In this document: positions 11,565-23,855 of the stretch, in pieces | Layout: each line of letters opens with the position of its first letter | Position numbering within the stretch: position 1 is the stretch's first letter | Assembly (NCBI GenBank): GCA_028455995.1 | Contig: JABELC010000002.1 | Location: 992,001-1,056,000, forward strand | DNA: 64,000 nt | Direction of reading: 5' to 3' | Origin: Scleromitrula shiraiana | Lineage: Eukaryota > Ascomycota > Leotiomycetes > Helotiales > Sclerotiniaceae | Program-made: the position numbers and the translations under genes | The notes under the pieces: generated by a model | The model's input: only the letters and a program-made list of their open reading frames with translations | Told to the model about the DNA's origin: nothing | Databases searched by the model: none

Positions 11565-13432
11565 ATGGCGAACCGCCTGGAAAAACAATGGACACAAAAG
11601 TCCAATGCATCAAGACCCCTTTCGCCACCCGGTCTAAATCGAGTTATATCCGGAAACCACCTCGATGATAACTCATACTATACTGGTCACCCAGGAGCAT
11701 CACAAGCATTGGATACGGATCAAGATAGTACGAATGGAGATTCAATTGCTGCTCGCAAGGAGAAAAACGATGAGGGAAATGATGAGGAGCTTGATTCGGA
11801 TAGTAGCGATAGTACAAGTATTTCGCCCGAAGTCATTGATGGGATAGAAGTCGAGAGGGATATCGAAGCAGGGCCGAAATTGGAACGGGAGAAAACTACG
11901 AAAAGTGTGAGGGATCCCGATTTGGTTACTTGGAATGGTCATCAGGATCCGGAGAATCCTAAGAATTGGTCCATTGGGAGGAAATGGGCTGCTACTTTGG
12001 TTGGTTAGTACAGTGCAGACTTCCTTGTTTTGGTTGTGATGGTTTTCTAATATTTGTTGTGTAGTGTCTAGCTTCACTTTTATTAGTCCTGTTTCTAGTT
12101 CTATGGTGGCTCCGGCTTTGTCTGCGATTGCTGCGGATTTGAATATTTCGAGTTCTATTGAGCAAAGTTTGGTATTGTCCATTTTCATCTTGGCTTATGC
12201 GATTGGTAAGTTTGATATTCTTTATTCCATTTCGAATCACTGATGTTGAGATTATTATAGGTCCGTTATTCATGGGCCCACTATCTGAGATGTTTGGACG
12301 AGTTATCGTTCTGCAAGTAAGCAATCTGCTATACCTCTTCTTCAATCTTGGTTGTGGATTGGCTCAAACCAAAGGACAAATGATCGCTTTCCGATTCATG
12401 TCTGGTCTTGGTGGTTCTGCACCTCTAGCTCTTGGAGGTGGTGTTCTTAGTGATTTATTCACGGCCGAAGAACGTGGAAAAGCAATTTCCATCTACTCGC
12501 TTGCTCCACTATTGGGACCTGCTATCGGTCCAATAGCAGGTGGTTTCATCGCGGAGAATACAACCTGGAGATGGGTATTCTACGCAACAACCATAGCCGA
12601 CGCACTGATCCAAATTCTGGGGTTATTCTTCCTCCAAGAAACCTTCCCACCCGTCCTCCTCGCCCGCAAAAAGAACAAACTAATCAAAGAAACCAACAAC
12701 CAAAACCTCCACACCGAATGGGACGTCCCCGACCGCACCATCGCCAAAACCCTCCGCATCTCCCTCACCCGTCCCTTCAAGCTCCTCGGTACCCAAATCA
12801 TCATCCAGGTCCTCGCCCTCTACATGGCCTACCTCTACGGCATCATGTACCTCGTGCTCTCCACCTTCCCCGGCCTTTGGGAAGGCGTCTACGGCGAATC
12901 CGTCGGCATCGGCGGCCTCAACTACATCTCCCTAGGCGCCGGTCTCTTCCTCGGCACCCAAATCTGCGCCCCCTGTCAAGATCGCATCTACCGCGCTCTC
13001 AAAGCGCGCAACAACGGGGTGGGAAAACCCGAATTTCGCGTCCCGCTCATGCTCCCCGGTGCCCTGCTCGTCCCCGTCGGCTTATTCTGGTACGGCTGGT
13101 CCGCGCAGGCAAAAACACATTGGATTGTGCCCAATCTGGGCGCCGCCATTTTCGCTGCCGGAATGGTCATTGGGTTCCAGTGTATACAAACGTATATCGT
13201 AGATGGTTATACGCGGTACGCGGCTAGCGCTGTGGCGGCAGCGACTGTAATGAGGAGCTTGGCCGGGTTCGGGTTCCCGCTTTTTGCGCCGTATGTTTAT
13301 AGTGCGTTGGATTATGGGTGGGGGAATAGTCTGCTGGGGTTTATTGCGATTGGGCTTGGGTGGCCGGGCCCCATTTTGTTGTGGGTGTATGGGGAGAAGT
13401 TGAGGGGGAGGAGTACGTTTGCTGCGGGATGA
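11565..13432 (+). CDS. MFS multidrug/polyamine-type transporter, DHA1 family
   Basis: Proton-driven plasma-membrane exporter of the 12-helix DHA1 family. Exons 11565-12003, 12065-12205 and 12261-13432 give 583 residues. About 140 residues of charged, Ser-rich cytoplasmic N terminus precede the family's DPENPKNW motif. TM1-2 are completed by the second exon, followed by motif A-like GPLSEMFGR, motif C-like GPAIGPIAGGF and the TWRWVFYATTIADA segment. A cytoplasmic loop between TM6 and TM7 contains RKKNKL. DPENPKNW with PLSEMFGR is typical of Tpo/Flu1/Mdr-type fungal exporters. Substrate cannot be read from the sequence. Codon use changes sharply from AT-ending to C-ending near 12600 and to G-ending after 13150. 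Confidence 0.9.
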
Positions 13433-14140
13433 GGGGGAAGATTGATATTATGGTGGTGATTACGGCGTGGTGCATCACTTGCATTGTTGGTGGCGTTGAA
13501 TGATCTGCATTTACATGATGGTGGCGTTGCGTTTGCATTTCGTTTCGTATATGCATTACCTACCACAAGGTCATTGGCGTTATATTTGATAGATAGATAG
13601 ATAGATATACCCTGGATTGCTTTTTCGAAGAAAGGAAATGAAACGATACGAGACGAAATGAGATGAGATGAGAGGAGATAAAATGAAATGACAGACATGG
13701 AGATTTGGATATAATAGTAATGAATGACAATGTTCCGAGAGTCAAGTCAAATTCGGAGTATATCGATACTCGAGTATTCAATATGGAATCTATTTCATAA
13801 AATCTTACTTGGTTTGGTCTCTATTTGAACTTTTACCAGTCTGTTGGTAACAAATATCTCTCATACATCATGCCATTAAAAATATTCACATATTACGTAT
13901 CTCCAGGAGATATTACATATACCTCATCTCATATCATATCATACAAACATTGTATTATAATCGTACTATGATTGAACTACCTCGCTTACCCTCAACCATT
14001 ACTTAAAAAAAGATCCCCAAAGAATATACCTAGGTAATTTCATCATGTCCATCCATTCCATTCATTTTGATTCCCGTATAATACAAACAAAAGCGCCTCT
14101 ATTCCCATCGCCCCTCCCTCCCGCTACTTAATCCTCAATC
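13433..14140. other. Convergent intergenic region (MFS gene and cdc5 3' ends)
   Basis: About 700 bases of AT-rich sequence between two gene ends, with a GATA microsatellite and ATGAGATGAGA-type repeats near 13650-13690. Nothing else is recognised. Confidence 0.55.
13588..13608. repeat. (GATA)n microsatellite
   Basis: About five copies of GATA downstream of the transporter. Confidence 0.88.
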
Positions 14141-16566
14141 CTAGCGACCCCCATTCCCATTACCCATCACACCCCCCCTCAACTCCACCAATTCCTCCCT
14201 CCTCACCCTATAAACCTCCTGCGCCTCCCTCTCCCTCCTACTAACAAACGCCACCCTCTCCCTCGCATCCTCCAGCCTCCTCTCAACCGCCACATCCTCC
14301 GCGATCTGCAGCGTCCTAAACGCATATAGAGAGAACGTCGCCTTGGTGAGTGCCTCCGATGCCTCGCTGATTTTTTGCCGGAGCGTTTTGGCACGTTGTT
14401 GGTACCCGCCTAGATGGAGTGCTAGTTTCTTTTCGGATTTGTTGCCTTTTTCGGCGGCGGCGATGATGGTTTCTTGGACTTTCTGGAGGGGGTTGTTAGT
14501 AAATTGTGTGTGTGTGTAGTGATGGATATAGTAGGATAACTTACATCAAAAGCATCGACCAGCATCTGATTCTCGTCGACCTCCTCATCAGAATCGTATC
14601 CGCTTGTCCCAGGTAACAATGGAGATTTGTGAGCCGCGTTCCATGCAGCTCGGAAATCATCTGAGCTTTGTTCAACCAAATCTTGAGGTACTTCCATTAA
14701 TACTTGTAATCGTGCTTGTGAAAGAGCCTCATCGTCGAATGTCTCGATACCGTTTGATGTGCCCTTAACTTTAAGACCAGATGCAGGATACTTGGATGCA
14801 TCGTTAGCAATCAATAAAGCTGCTTCTCTTTCAATAACACTTTGGATTGGGTCTGCAATATCAGCTACATTCTTCATTAATGTATTGATGTCGGCAACCG
14901 AAGGTCGAGGTAAGCCTCTTTGCAAGACTTGTGTGCGTCTTTTGAACTCTAACTGTTCTTGTGCTTCACGAATTTGGCGATTCCTCCTGTCCCTAAGTTC
15001 TGCATCTTCTTCCGATAACTCTTGGGTACCAAAATTTTCTTGTTGCTCTTCTGGTAATTCCAGCTCCCACTCTGTATCCTTTGGTTTCGGCAAAGATGCC
15101 AAACCAACTCTTAATTGATTTTTCATTATCGTGTCTCTCAGTTTGAGATCCTGGGGAGTCCTGCCTACTAACTCCATTTCCCCGTCGGCGTTCAGTGCAA
15201 AGCTATCACGAGGCGTTCGCATTGGTGTAGCGCCTACACCATTTCTCGCAGGAGTTTCACCAATGCCATTCCCACGGAATGGAGTCGCCATTGGGTTGGG
15301 TGTTTCCATATATTGTCTTCGTGGTGTAGCACCATCAAAACCTGTGCTGCCAGATCCTTCGTATAAAGGTGTATTTTCACCACCCAAAAGTGACGATTGG
15401 GTTTCAGTGAGTGCTCTGATATTTCGAATCTCATTTGCGATATGGTCTTCTTGTGCTGGAGCTCGAGGTGTTCGAATGGGGGCTCCACTATTGATAGTAG
15501 AATATGTGTTGACAAGGCCTCTTGTGGCATCGTTTTCGCTCGATTTCGCCATGATGTTTGCTCTTTCTCCAATCATACCCATTTTAACAATTTCTTCTAG
15601 CTCCCCTTCGCCAACTTGAGGAGCAGGTAATACAAGAGCTCGTCGCTTGCTACTTTGTTCTGCCTCTCGAATCTTTTGCATTTGTCCTGCCTTCATCGCA
15701 GCTTGATATGATGCTGACGGAGCATTTTTGTCGTTTTTCTGTCGTTTTTGGTCCGGATTATCCTCTTGATCCCCTTTGCGCTTGCTAGCAAGCTGTTGCT
15801 TTCGAGGATCAAAAGCCGCTCTTTGCTTTTCGTTCTGATCGGCTTCTTCATTGGTATCATAAAATCCGGCGGCTGGAGCTTTCTCGAAGGGAATATCGGC
15901 ATTATAATCCATCTGCCCCTTCTTTCTATTAACAACTTTAATATTGATACCTGCGTTTTTAAGTTCTCTTCGCTTCTGTAATACGGCCAACCGTCTCGAT
16001 TCTTCCAATTGACGTTCACGAGCTTTTCTCTTTGCCTTTTTACCCTGTGTATTTGCCAAACGAGCACGAGCTTCGCTCAACATCTCCTTTTCGTCCTCAT
16101 CCAGATCCACAGTATCAGGTCTCGCGGGTTTCGATTCTGGGTCTGGATCGACCTCACCAGGTCGCAATCTTCGTACATCATCGGCAGATGGCGCTTGTGT
16201 CTCTCCTCCTTCGGGTCCACCAAGTCCCAGTTCCCCAGATTCCTTTTGTTCGGCTTCGTCGAGTAATTTTTGATATCTTTCGAGACACTGCGTTGCTGTT
16301 CGTCCGACAAGAGGAGCAATTGTTCGCCATTGCGTTGGCATCAATTTTGCCAAATGTAATAGCTTTTCATCCTCCTCTTTGCTCCATTCGATTTTTCGGA
16401 TGCCTGGATCCAACCATTCGCTCCATCTCGCTTTGCATTGTTTGGGTGTTTTTCTGGCTAGTAAAGATGAGACTCGTGCCCATTGATTTAAACCATATTT
16501 TGAGACACTTGCTTTCAGAATTTCATCTTCAATATTAGTCCACACTCCTCCTTTAACAACAGGCAT
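14141..16566 (-). CDS. cdc5: Cdc5/Cef1 pre-mRNA splicing factor
   Basis: Core subunit of the Prp19/NineTeen complex, needed for spliceosome activation and G2/M progression; nuclear. Exons 16566-14545 and 14482-14141 encode 787 residues. Two Myb repeats at the N terminus show [44 protein letters not shown] and [13 protein letters not shown]. The central region is rich in charged helices ([16 protein letters not shown]), followed by the Cdc5 central domain with repeated TPxRTPR-type segments, and the second exon gives the helical Prp19-binding C terminus. An in-frame ATG lies 17 codons upstream at 16617, but the family starts with the [13 protein letters not shown] sequence, so 16566 is preferred. 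Without the second exon the frame ends early in intron sequence. Confidence 0.94.
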
Positions 16567-17121
16567 TTTCGCGCGTGGATATGTTGATTTCTCCTTAGCC
16601 TCGTCGTTACTCCTCAAGTCTGGTGCGCCTATCTAGATCGAAAATGGAGTCGCGAAATAAATCTTGGTGACATACATTACTAGCGTGGATATCACGTGCA
16701 CTTCCCGTAACTTCTCCTTTTCCCATTTCATCACCCATATTGTCCCTTACTTCTCCAGATTTTCAGCTACGGCTAACGGGCTTGATTTAAGAACTACAAA
16801 TCCTCTGGTCACTGATTACCAAAGATGATATTTGAAGAAAAATGTTACGACGCTCATCGGCTCATAAATCCTTCTAGCGGTGTGATGGACGGGATATGCT
16901 TCAATATACGAAATACTAATAAACTTCATGGCGCAACGAGCTGACTTGGAATAACGGCTGAAGATGTCATAAAGCTCAAACTTATATAATGCAACATTGG
17001 TTCTTTCATGTCATGTTTGCTACTAACAAGTGCCAGATACTCATTCAAGAAGAAATACTTCCCAGACCCTCCCAAAAGCCATGACGATATTGGGCGATAC
17101 CTTCTGAGCTAATCTTAAACT
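16567..17121. promoter_or_regulatory. cdc5 promoter / downstream of secreted-protein gene
   Basis: About 550 bases between two minus-strand genes. AT-rich; no motif is claimed. Confidence 0.45.
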
Positions 17122-17896
17122 TCAACCTGCCATCATAGATGGAGCACAAGCAAACTTAGTTCTAGTACTTGGACCAGGTGCATACACAGTAGTTGTGATT
17201 TTAACGGCCGGCCCAACACCACCAAGCCTCCTCACTTTCAAAGAACAACCTGCACAATCCACACTTTCCGTCACCGTTGCTGTAGACGGGTAAATAGTTT
17301 TTGTAGGTTCAAGGTCGAATTTGATGAATGAATTGAGAGTCGTTGTACATGGTGTTACTTCCGCAGCAGCTTCTCTTTTAATAATTGGATTGGTGGTAAG
17401 GGTGACTGTTTCTGTATGGGTAGCGCATCCTGTCTGGCAGTTGGCACAACGACCTGGAACTGTTACGGTGGGAGTCTGTGGACAGCAAGTATCGCTTGGT
17501 GGGACGGTGATTGTAGTTGTGGATAGCAAGATGCATAATGGGATTGGGCCACACGTTTTAGGATCAAATGTTTTAATTCCCGAGCAAGCTATTGCAAGAA
17601 TTGATTTTTAGATTGTGATTGTTAAGTAAGGACAGATTCAAACTCACGGAACGAATTCTGAATAGTAGTGATGGTGCGGGTGTAACATGAATGGGGAATT
17701 GTATGAACTCTTGAGATAGTAGTAACGTAAGTAGTGGTTATCAATCTTGGTGCACATGTGGCGCGTGGAAGGATGAGTTCAGGAAGACAGTAAACATTCT
17801 GACTATGTAGAGTTTTCAGCACATGTAGCAACTAGGATGAGATTGCTTTACTTACACTGCGGTAAGAAGAACAATAATGGCGTGAAAGCGATTCAT
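17122..17896 (-). CDS. Small secreted Cys- and Thr-rich protein, unknown function
   Basis: Exons 17896-17856, 17802-17648 and 17588-17122 encode 220 residues. The first exon is a signal peptide (MNRFHAIIVLLTAV). The mature part has about 17 cysteines, often in CC, CxxC or CxxxC spacing (DTCCPQ, CANCQTGC, CAGC), set among TTTITV/TVTVT-type Thr-rich strands, and ends FACAPSMMAG. A dibasic site (IIKREAAAE) around residue 138 could be a Kex2-type processing site. No family is recognised; the composition resembles fungal cell-wall-associated or effector-like secreted proteins. Expression would need RNA data. Confidence 0.7.
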
Positions 17897-18905
17897 AGTT
17901 ATAATGATTGTAAAGCTGGAAAATTTTGTTTATGTGAATCGATTGTATTTTTTCAATATCTGGTGACTTTAAATTTCTGAAAATTTGAGGGAAGAATACT
18001 CACCTTTTATGCTTTCACCAATCCACCCCCTTCATTCATCCACGAATCATTGATTCGGCTCCGGAATGGATCATCATTTTGGTAAACTCTACTGTAGAAC
18101 ATGCTTACGTATGTAGTAGATGTGTCTTACGGATGGTCCGTCTAGCTCAAAATCAGCTGTATGGGTGGCATGTTCGCATTTGACTATGTCGTACTGTCCC
18201 GGACCATTCATCAACGGGCCCCATTCGTGAATTGGCCACCCCATTGATCAATATTGCTAAATAGGATACTCGACTCATTAATCGTCGGACTTCGCTGAAC
18301 CTGCGTAAAGACACTTCGCCCTTCTGTTGGTGTAAGCAAAATGTTCTCGATAAGCGAGTTTGTTCTTTATTAATCTTAGAGTTATATATATAAATATATA
18401 TAATTCTAAGTGGTTAATCTTAAAATTAAGGGATAAATCAGTAATATTTGACTAATATAAAAAAGCATTCAGTAATTAAGCTCAGTAATAAAGAATAATA
18501 ACATATTATCATAAATAGCAGGGAACAAGTATCAACTCTCAATCTATCATATGAACAGCATGAAGACCTGGTATAAATTGAGGAAAGGAGGTAGGGAGAA
18601 AGCAAAGACATAATAGTTGATGGCTTTCCATTCCGTCATCTATGCGGGCGATAAGTGAAATGCTAATGCTAATGATCTTGTCTAATTTATATAACCCTCT
18701 AAGTGAAGATCGTGCATGGTCTCAGTTTTCACATTAATCGTGCATACTGAGTGCTTTGAACACTCTTTAACGCCTTCCTTATGCAAAACCCCTTCGCTAT
18801 ACTGTACAGCCAGACATAAAAAGATAAATCATACCAGAAAATCTTATCCGCCTCGTTCCAAGCGCCACATATTTTATAACGCCCCAATTTTATACATTTC
18901 AGGTA
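17897..18905. other. AT-rich intergenic region
   Basis: About 1 kb between the start of the secreted-protein gene and the true end of RPO41. It contains the imperfect palindrome at 18370-18417 and otherwise nothing recognisable. Confidence 0.5.
18370..18417. repeat. Imperfect inverted repeat, possible small transposon remnant
   Basis: TTAATCTTAGAGTTATATATA is mirrored on the right by TATATATAATTCTAAG followed by TGGTTAA, giving arms of about 21 bases around a short AT spacer. Confidence 0.55.
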
Positions 18906-21900
18906 TCAAGAAAAGAAGTACTGACTTCGGCTAAGTCGTGTGACATCAAAAGCCCCCTGTGCAACGATTAGTCTTCAGTTACGGAATCATAGAATTTAAT
19001 TCTTACCTTCTTAGGAGGCGGGGTAAACTCCAACGGAATCCAGACCCATGTAGGGCTATTGATGTTTCGAGCCTTGATGCTGCTCTTAGAATCATGCTTT
19101 AATGAGCCGACGTCTTGTTCTTCCCTCTCTTCCCTCTCTTCCCTCTCTTCTCTTTCTTCCATGACTTCTTCCATAACTTCATCCATGGTTCCTGTATCCA
19201 TGTCATGAACAGCCTCATGTTCATCAGTTGTCCTAGAACGACTCATGTTCCCTAGACCTACAGATTTGATCTCTGGGTCCTCATCATGATCCGACTCTTG
19301 AGCCATTTCTTCATATATACTACCTGCGGTAACCATTTTCTTTCCCTTCTCAACATCTTCTGGATTAGTTGATCGAAGAAGGCGTAATCTCTCGACTTCT
19401 TGCAATAATCCTTGCTTTTTGCTTCTCGAAGCAACCGGCATCGACTTACGATGTTCGACGATCCTTCTAAACAACGAAGTTCCTGGTTTAATCGTTACAA
19501 TTCGCATAAAGCCTTGGTAACGGGTAGCTAGTTCTGCTGACAATCGTCCAATTACATCATCGGTGTGGATCTCAATGAAGGCATCCCTCAGGTTTGTATT
19601 CATCCTATCAATATCGCATGCGTGTGTCCAAAAGGAGTCATGTACAGCGGCAAAGGAAAGCTTTTCTCGATTGCATTTCACTGCCGACAAAAGCATGTGA
19701 GTTGCATCAAGAGAATGGATAAAATTGGGCGGAAATCCCTGAAGTTGTTTACGCGCATTGACAGGGTCCGAATGATGTGGTTCTACTAAGTTTATAGTTT
19801 GAAGGTGCGTGATGATACTTCGAGATTTGGTGTTTCGATAAGGTTGTACTACCGGCATATCCAATGGCGTAGTCCAAATCATGCTAGTCTTGAACTGACT
19901 GGCATCATCTAGACTTAAATCCTTAGCCTTAGGGCCCTTACCCTTTAGACCCTTAGAAATAGTTTTTGTTTCCTTGTTCAGAGTTTCGGATGCTAGGCGT
20001 TCTAACTGCTCAGGGGCAAGACTTTTAGAAACTCTTGTAGCACATTCCCCTAGCCAATATTGTATATCGTGCGCACCTTTAAACATAGTCGCAAGAGCTG
20101 TAAAAATTTTGACAGCAACGTAGCCAGCCAAGATATTTGAATTAAAATCTGGTGTATCCGGTATGTCCTTGTGAGCTGCCACAAGTTGCTTCCGAACTTG
20201 TTGTTTGGCACCTATAAACGTAACGCCATAAACATTGGTCATGACTGTTTGTTTGACAACTTTACGAGTAATTTTTCCATTCAGGAATGTAGCCAGGGGA
20301 TTGTTATTTTCAGCATCCTTAGCAATACTTTCTTTGACGAGGTCTGCAACTGCAGTATAAACATCAGCAGGTCGATCGCCTGGCTCAAGATTCACTTGCT
20401 GGGCTCCCCAAACATCACCACCCAGGGCTGCGTAATGTTGTAAACCATTGCAAGTACCGTCTTGATGTACTGGCAAATATGAGACAAAGCGCGTCGGATC
20501 ACCCGATTCAAGTGCGTTTTTGAGCTCGATACATGCTGCGAGGCATTGCCATGAATCTTCGGCTTCTAACCACCACCGATTTCCTCCTAGAGGATTCAAT
20601 GCAGAATCATAAATGTCGTCGATGTGCTTGTTCGCAAACTCCTCTCGCTCTTTAAGACTTGCTTTGTCAAAGCCAAAGACATTAGCAAGATGAACTTTGA
20701 GCCACTTCAAGCCACCAGGCCCAAGCTCTTTACCAGTTCCAAATGTCAAGAGTCCACGACAGTGATCTGCTCCCATGTGATTCAGGTATGGTGGAATGGG
20801 ATATGCTCTTCCACGGAAATCCACATTGTGAGGAAAATAAAAAACTTTATTACGCAATGCTCTTGCAATCTCGAGTTGAAAGTTTTGAAAGCACCTCTGA
20901 GAATGGAATGCTCCTTTAGCATTTTCGATCTTTTTGATCGCGGTCACCCAGCGTCGTCGTTCCAGAGGATCGATTGAGGCATCAGGTTCAGGCGGATAAT
21001 CAAATTTGGGATTTTCAGGGGCAATATTCGCGATTGCCACCCCTGAGTTCCAAGCTTCTAGCATGATGTCAAACACTGGCTGATTAATCCTCCAAGATTG
21101 CTGTCCAAGTACGTTCAACCCTTCAAAAACTCTATCCATGTTCCCCCTGTCAATAGCAGCATTTGCATAATTCTTCTGATCGGTACTTCCATGCTTAACA
21201 CGCATGACTACTCCAGGGTGGCTAAGAAAACCACCAGAGCTAAAGCTGGTCCAAGGTTCTGGTTTAACTAGCATCGGTAGATGTTTAGCCAAGAGACTAT
21301 GAACTGGTTCGCGTTGAAGTTGCAGTGCAAGAGATTTATTGGTTATGATGACACCTGTTTTTCTGCCATATTTGTACTGTTGCGAATGAGAAAAGGCAGG
21401 TTGCATTTGAGTGATAGTTTTGTTAGTTTCAGGGTGCTTCAACGTAACAGGAACTTTAGCAGCCTCCATCAAAGCTGATACCAAGAAAGAACCAACTTCG
21501 GCCTTAATCATAGCAGACCATCGGCCTTCAGGCGAAGGGGAATCGGTGGCATTCGCAGGTTGTTTTTGGACATCCGTTAGACTTCCCGAATCTCGCATTA
21601 GATCGGCTCTCTTCTTGAGCACTTGAATCATCCGTGGACTGAGTGATTGTTTCGATTCTCGCCAAATGGTTTTATTTCTGTCTCTAGCGTTTTGCATGGA
21701 TACCAAATAGCATTCATTCTCGATATTTTTAGCCACTGCCATAGTAGCAGATGCCAAAGAGGTCCCTCTATCGATTCCTGCGGCGCTGATAGTACTCATC
21801 AGGGACAGAATCGTCACTGCTGCGAGCTTATCGGCAGAAAGAAAGCGTATGAAAGGCCCATACGTACATCTCCTAGTATCAGCCGCAGTTCTTAGATTCT

Positions 21901-23173
21901 TGGCTTCGGCCTCATCTATCTTGATGAGCTCATCTTTCAAGATTTCACTTAGAGCCAGCTGCCATTGCCACATTCTAGCTCCTAGTGACCGTGATTGAAG
22001 GTTTGAATTTACCCCCATCTTAGTCAGATTTGAATTTTCATCTCTCCATCTGTCTATAGCAGATTGTACAGAATCTTGCTCTAATTGTGCCTGAATATCG
22101 CGTTTCTCTTCCTCGCTCATTTTCGACAAATCCAAGTCAGACGAGGCAAAATTCGAGAATAACGATAATGATTGTTTCAGGGACTTTAATCCCAGACCTT
22201 TCTGTGTGGTTGGACGAACTTCGGCAGTCGACACATCTGCTGTTGTTGAGTGTTTTGAGTGTGCGGATCCTTGAGTGGCATCTTCCTGCTTCATCTCTTC
22301 CTCGAAATCCTCCTGTTTTTTTCCAAGCCCTTCGGCCAAATTATATGTTGGGCAAATATGATTGATCGTATTCAAGTCCTCGGCTCCTAAGATTCCCATA
22401 CCTAAAACTTGAAGTCCATCTTCTCCTTGTACCATATCCATGTATCTTTGCACAAGTCTGTCACGTCGTGTGCTTGATGAGGATTGAAGCGAGGCTTTGA
22501 GCATGTAGGCAATAGTCATGGCATCTTGCAATAGACCTTGATGTCGTACCTCGAGCTCAAACCACTTATGTAAAGTTTGTGCATCTGTCTCCGATGGCTT
22601 CATGATGAGGTTTTCAACGGCAGCTCGCAAATATAAGTTTTGCAATCTCAGCACTGTCTCCGGATTCACATCTGAAAATGAAGCTATACGTTTAAAAACC
22701 ACTGCCGCACGTTCTATCCTCCCAACTTGAATACATGCATTAAATATTGATATCACCTCTTGAGCAGTCCCACCGAGTGCATCTCGAGTTTGGCGCATAT
22801 GTCTTACTGGGGGTCCTTCGTGATAATCATGGTTAATTATGATTGGGGCCGGGCGTTCTGGAATACGGAAATCCATTGGAACAATGGCATCCTTATCCGA
22901 AAGTGTGTAGACCCCGTTATAATGACCACCGCCCAGTGGATGAGTTGCAGTTGCAAGCGATCGTGATGAGGTCCTCGCAGAAGTTTCTCCGGAGTTTCTT
23001 CTCTTCCTTAAACTTGGCTCCTTAGATCCTGCATCTATATATACTCTGCGTCGCTGGTCTATTGGATTCGATTTAATTGTAGGATAGAGGAAAGGTAGTA
23101 ACGATTGTTGGCGTATGGTTTTATTTGCAATAGCATTGTGATGAGCTTTTCGTCCCGCAGCTCGTACAAGCAT
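18906..23173 (-). CDS. rpo41: Mitochondrial DNA-directed RNA polymerase RPO41
   Basis: Single-subunit T7-like polymerase that transcribes mitochondrial DNA. The main exon is 23173-19007; a 51-base final exon at 18956-18906 follows an intron (19006-18957), giving 1405 residues. The last exon restores the family C terminus (GAFDVTRL ... QYFFS), matching the conserved FA foot of T7-type polymerases; unspliced, the frame would end on a foreign 12-residue tail. N-terminal basic residues look like a mitochondrial presequence. Catalytic landmarks: VDFRGRAYP (about 783), motif A with Asp in HQDGTCNGLQHYAALGGD (about 903), motif B KQTVMTNVYG (about 969) and motif C Asp in VHDSFWTH (about 1178). An acidic insert with four EREE-type repeats near residue 1355 is unusual. 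Divergent from ATP25 across 682 bases. Confidence 0.95.
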
Positions 23174-23855
23174 CTTGACTATTGCTCTGTGTTATTATAT
23201 AAATCGAAGACCAAAGGTTGAAGTTTGGAGATTGGAAGGGACTTTTCAAGTACTTTTTCAATGAACTGAAATAAAATAACAAGAATATGAAGAATAATAT
23301 AACAAAAAGAGTGCCTTGGGAATCATGAAAATAGAATCCGCATGGAAATATAAAGACAATGCTTTTAGTATTTAAATTGAGGTCGACGTCGTGTATATTG
23401 ACAAATTGACAGAGAGAGAGAGAGGCAAAAATTCTAAAAAAATACAATTTTTTGGAGGCATGTCAAAAATCAATCCCACTCGATAGATAGAGATACCCGT
23501 ACAGATTTGATTTTGATTGTAAAAAAAAAAAAAAATGGATTATGGCTAGTTTTACAGGGGTCCTTATAGATTTCGACAAATTAACCAATAATATGCTTCA
23601 TAGAATGTTTTATTATACTCAGGTTCAGCTTTGTAATATAGTAGTAATCATGTGGCATAAATTATATGGGGATCTCGGAATATAGTAGTCCCGACTCCCG
23701 ATTTCCGACGCCTATGTCGAGCCTCTATGTCAAAATTATAGTATTATATACCATTACTTATCTCTCTACCTCTACCTTTTCCTTTACCCTCAATTCATTT
23801 TACAAATAGATGAGAAGGTACACAGAATTCGATCATCATACATACAATCAACACA
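23174..23855. promoter_or_regulatory. Bidirectional promoter between RPO41 and ATP25
   Basis: 682 bases separate the two divergent start codons. The region is AT-rich, with GA repeats near 23411-23424 and an A14 run near 23521. Both flanking genes act in mitochondrial gene expression, so shared regulation is plausible but not shown. Confidence 0.55.

Noticed and set aside
12571..13227. 218-codon Arg/Pro/His-rich plus-strand frame
   Set aside because: Alternative frame of the C-rich part of the first MFS gene; composition is an artefact of C-ending codons.
16567..16617. Upstream ATG for cdc5
   Set aside because: The family begins at the equivalent of 16566; the extra residues are polar and unmatched.
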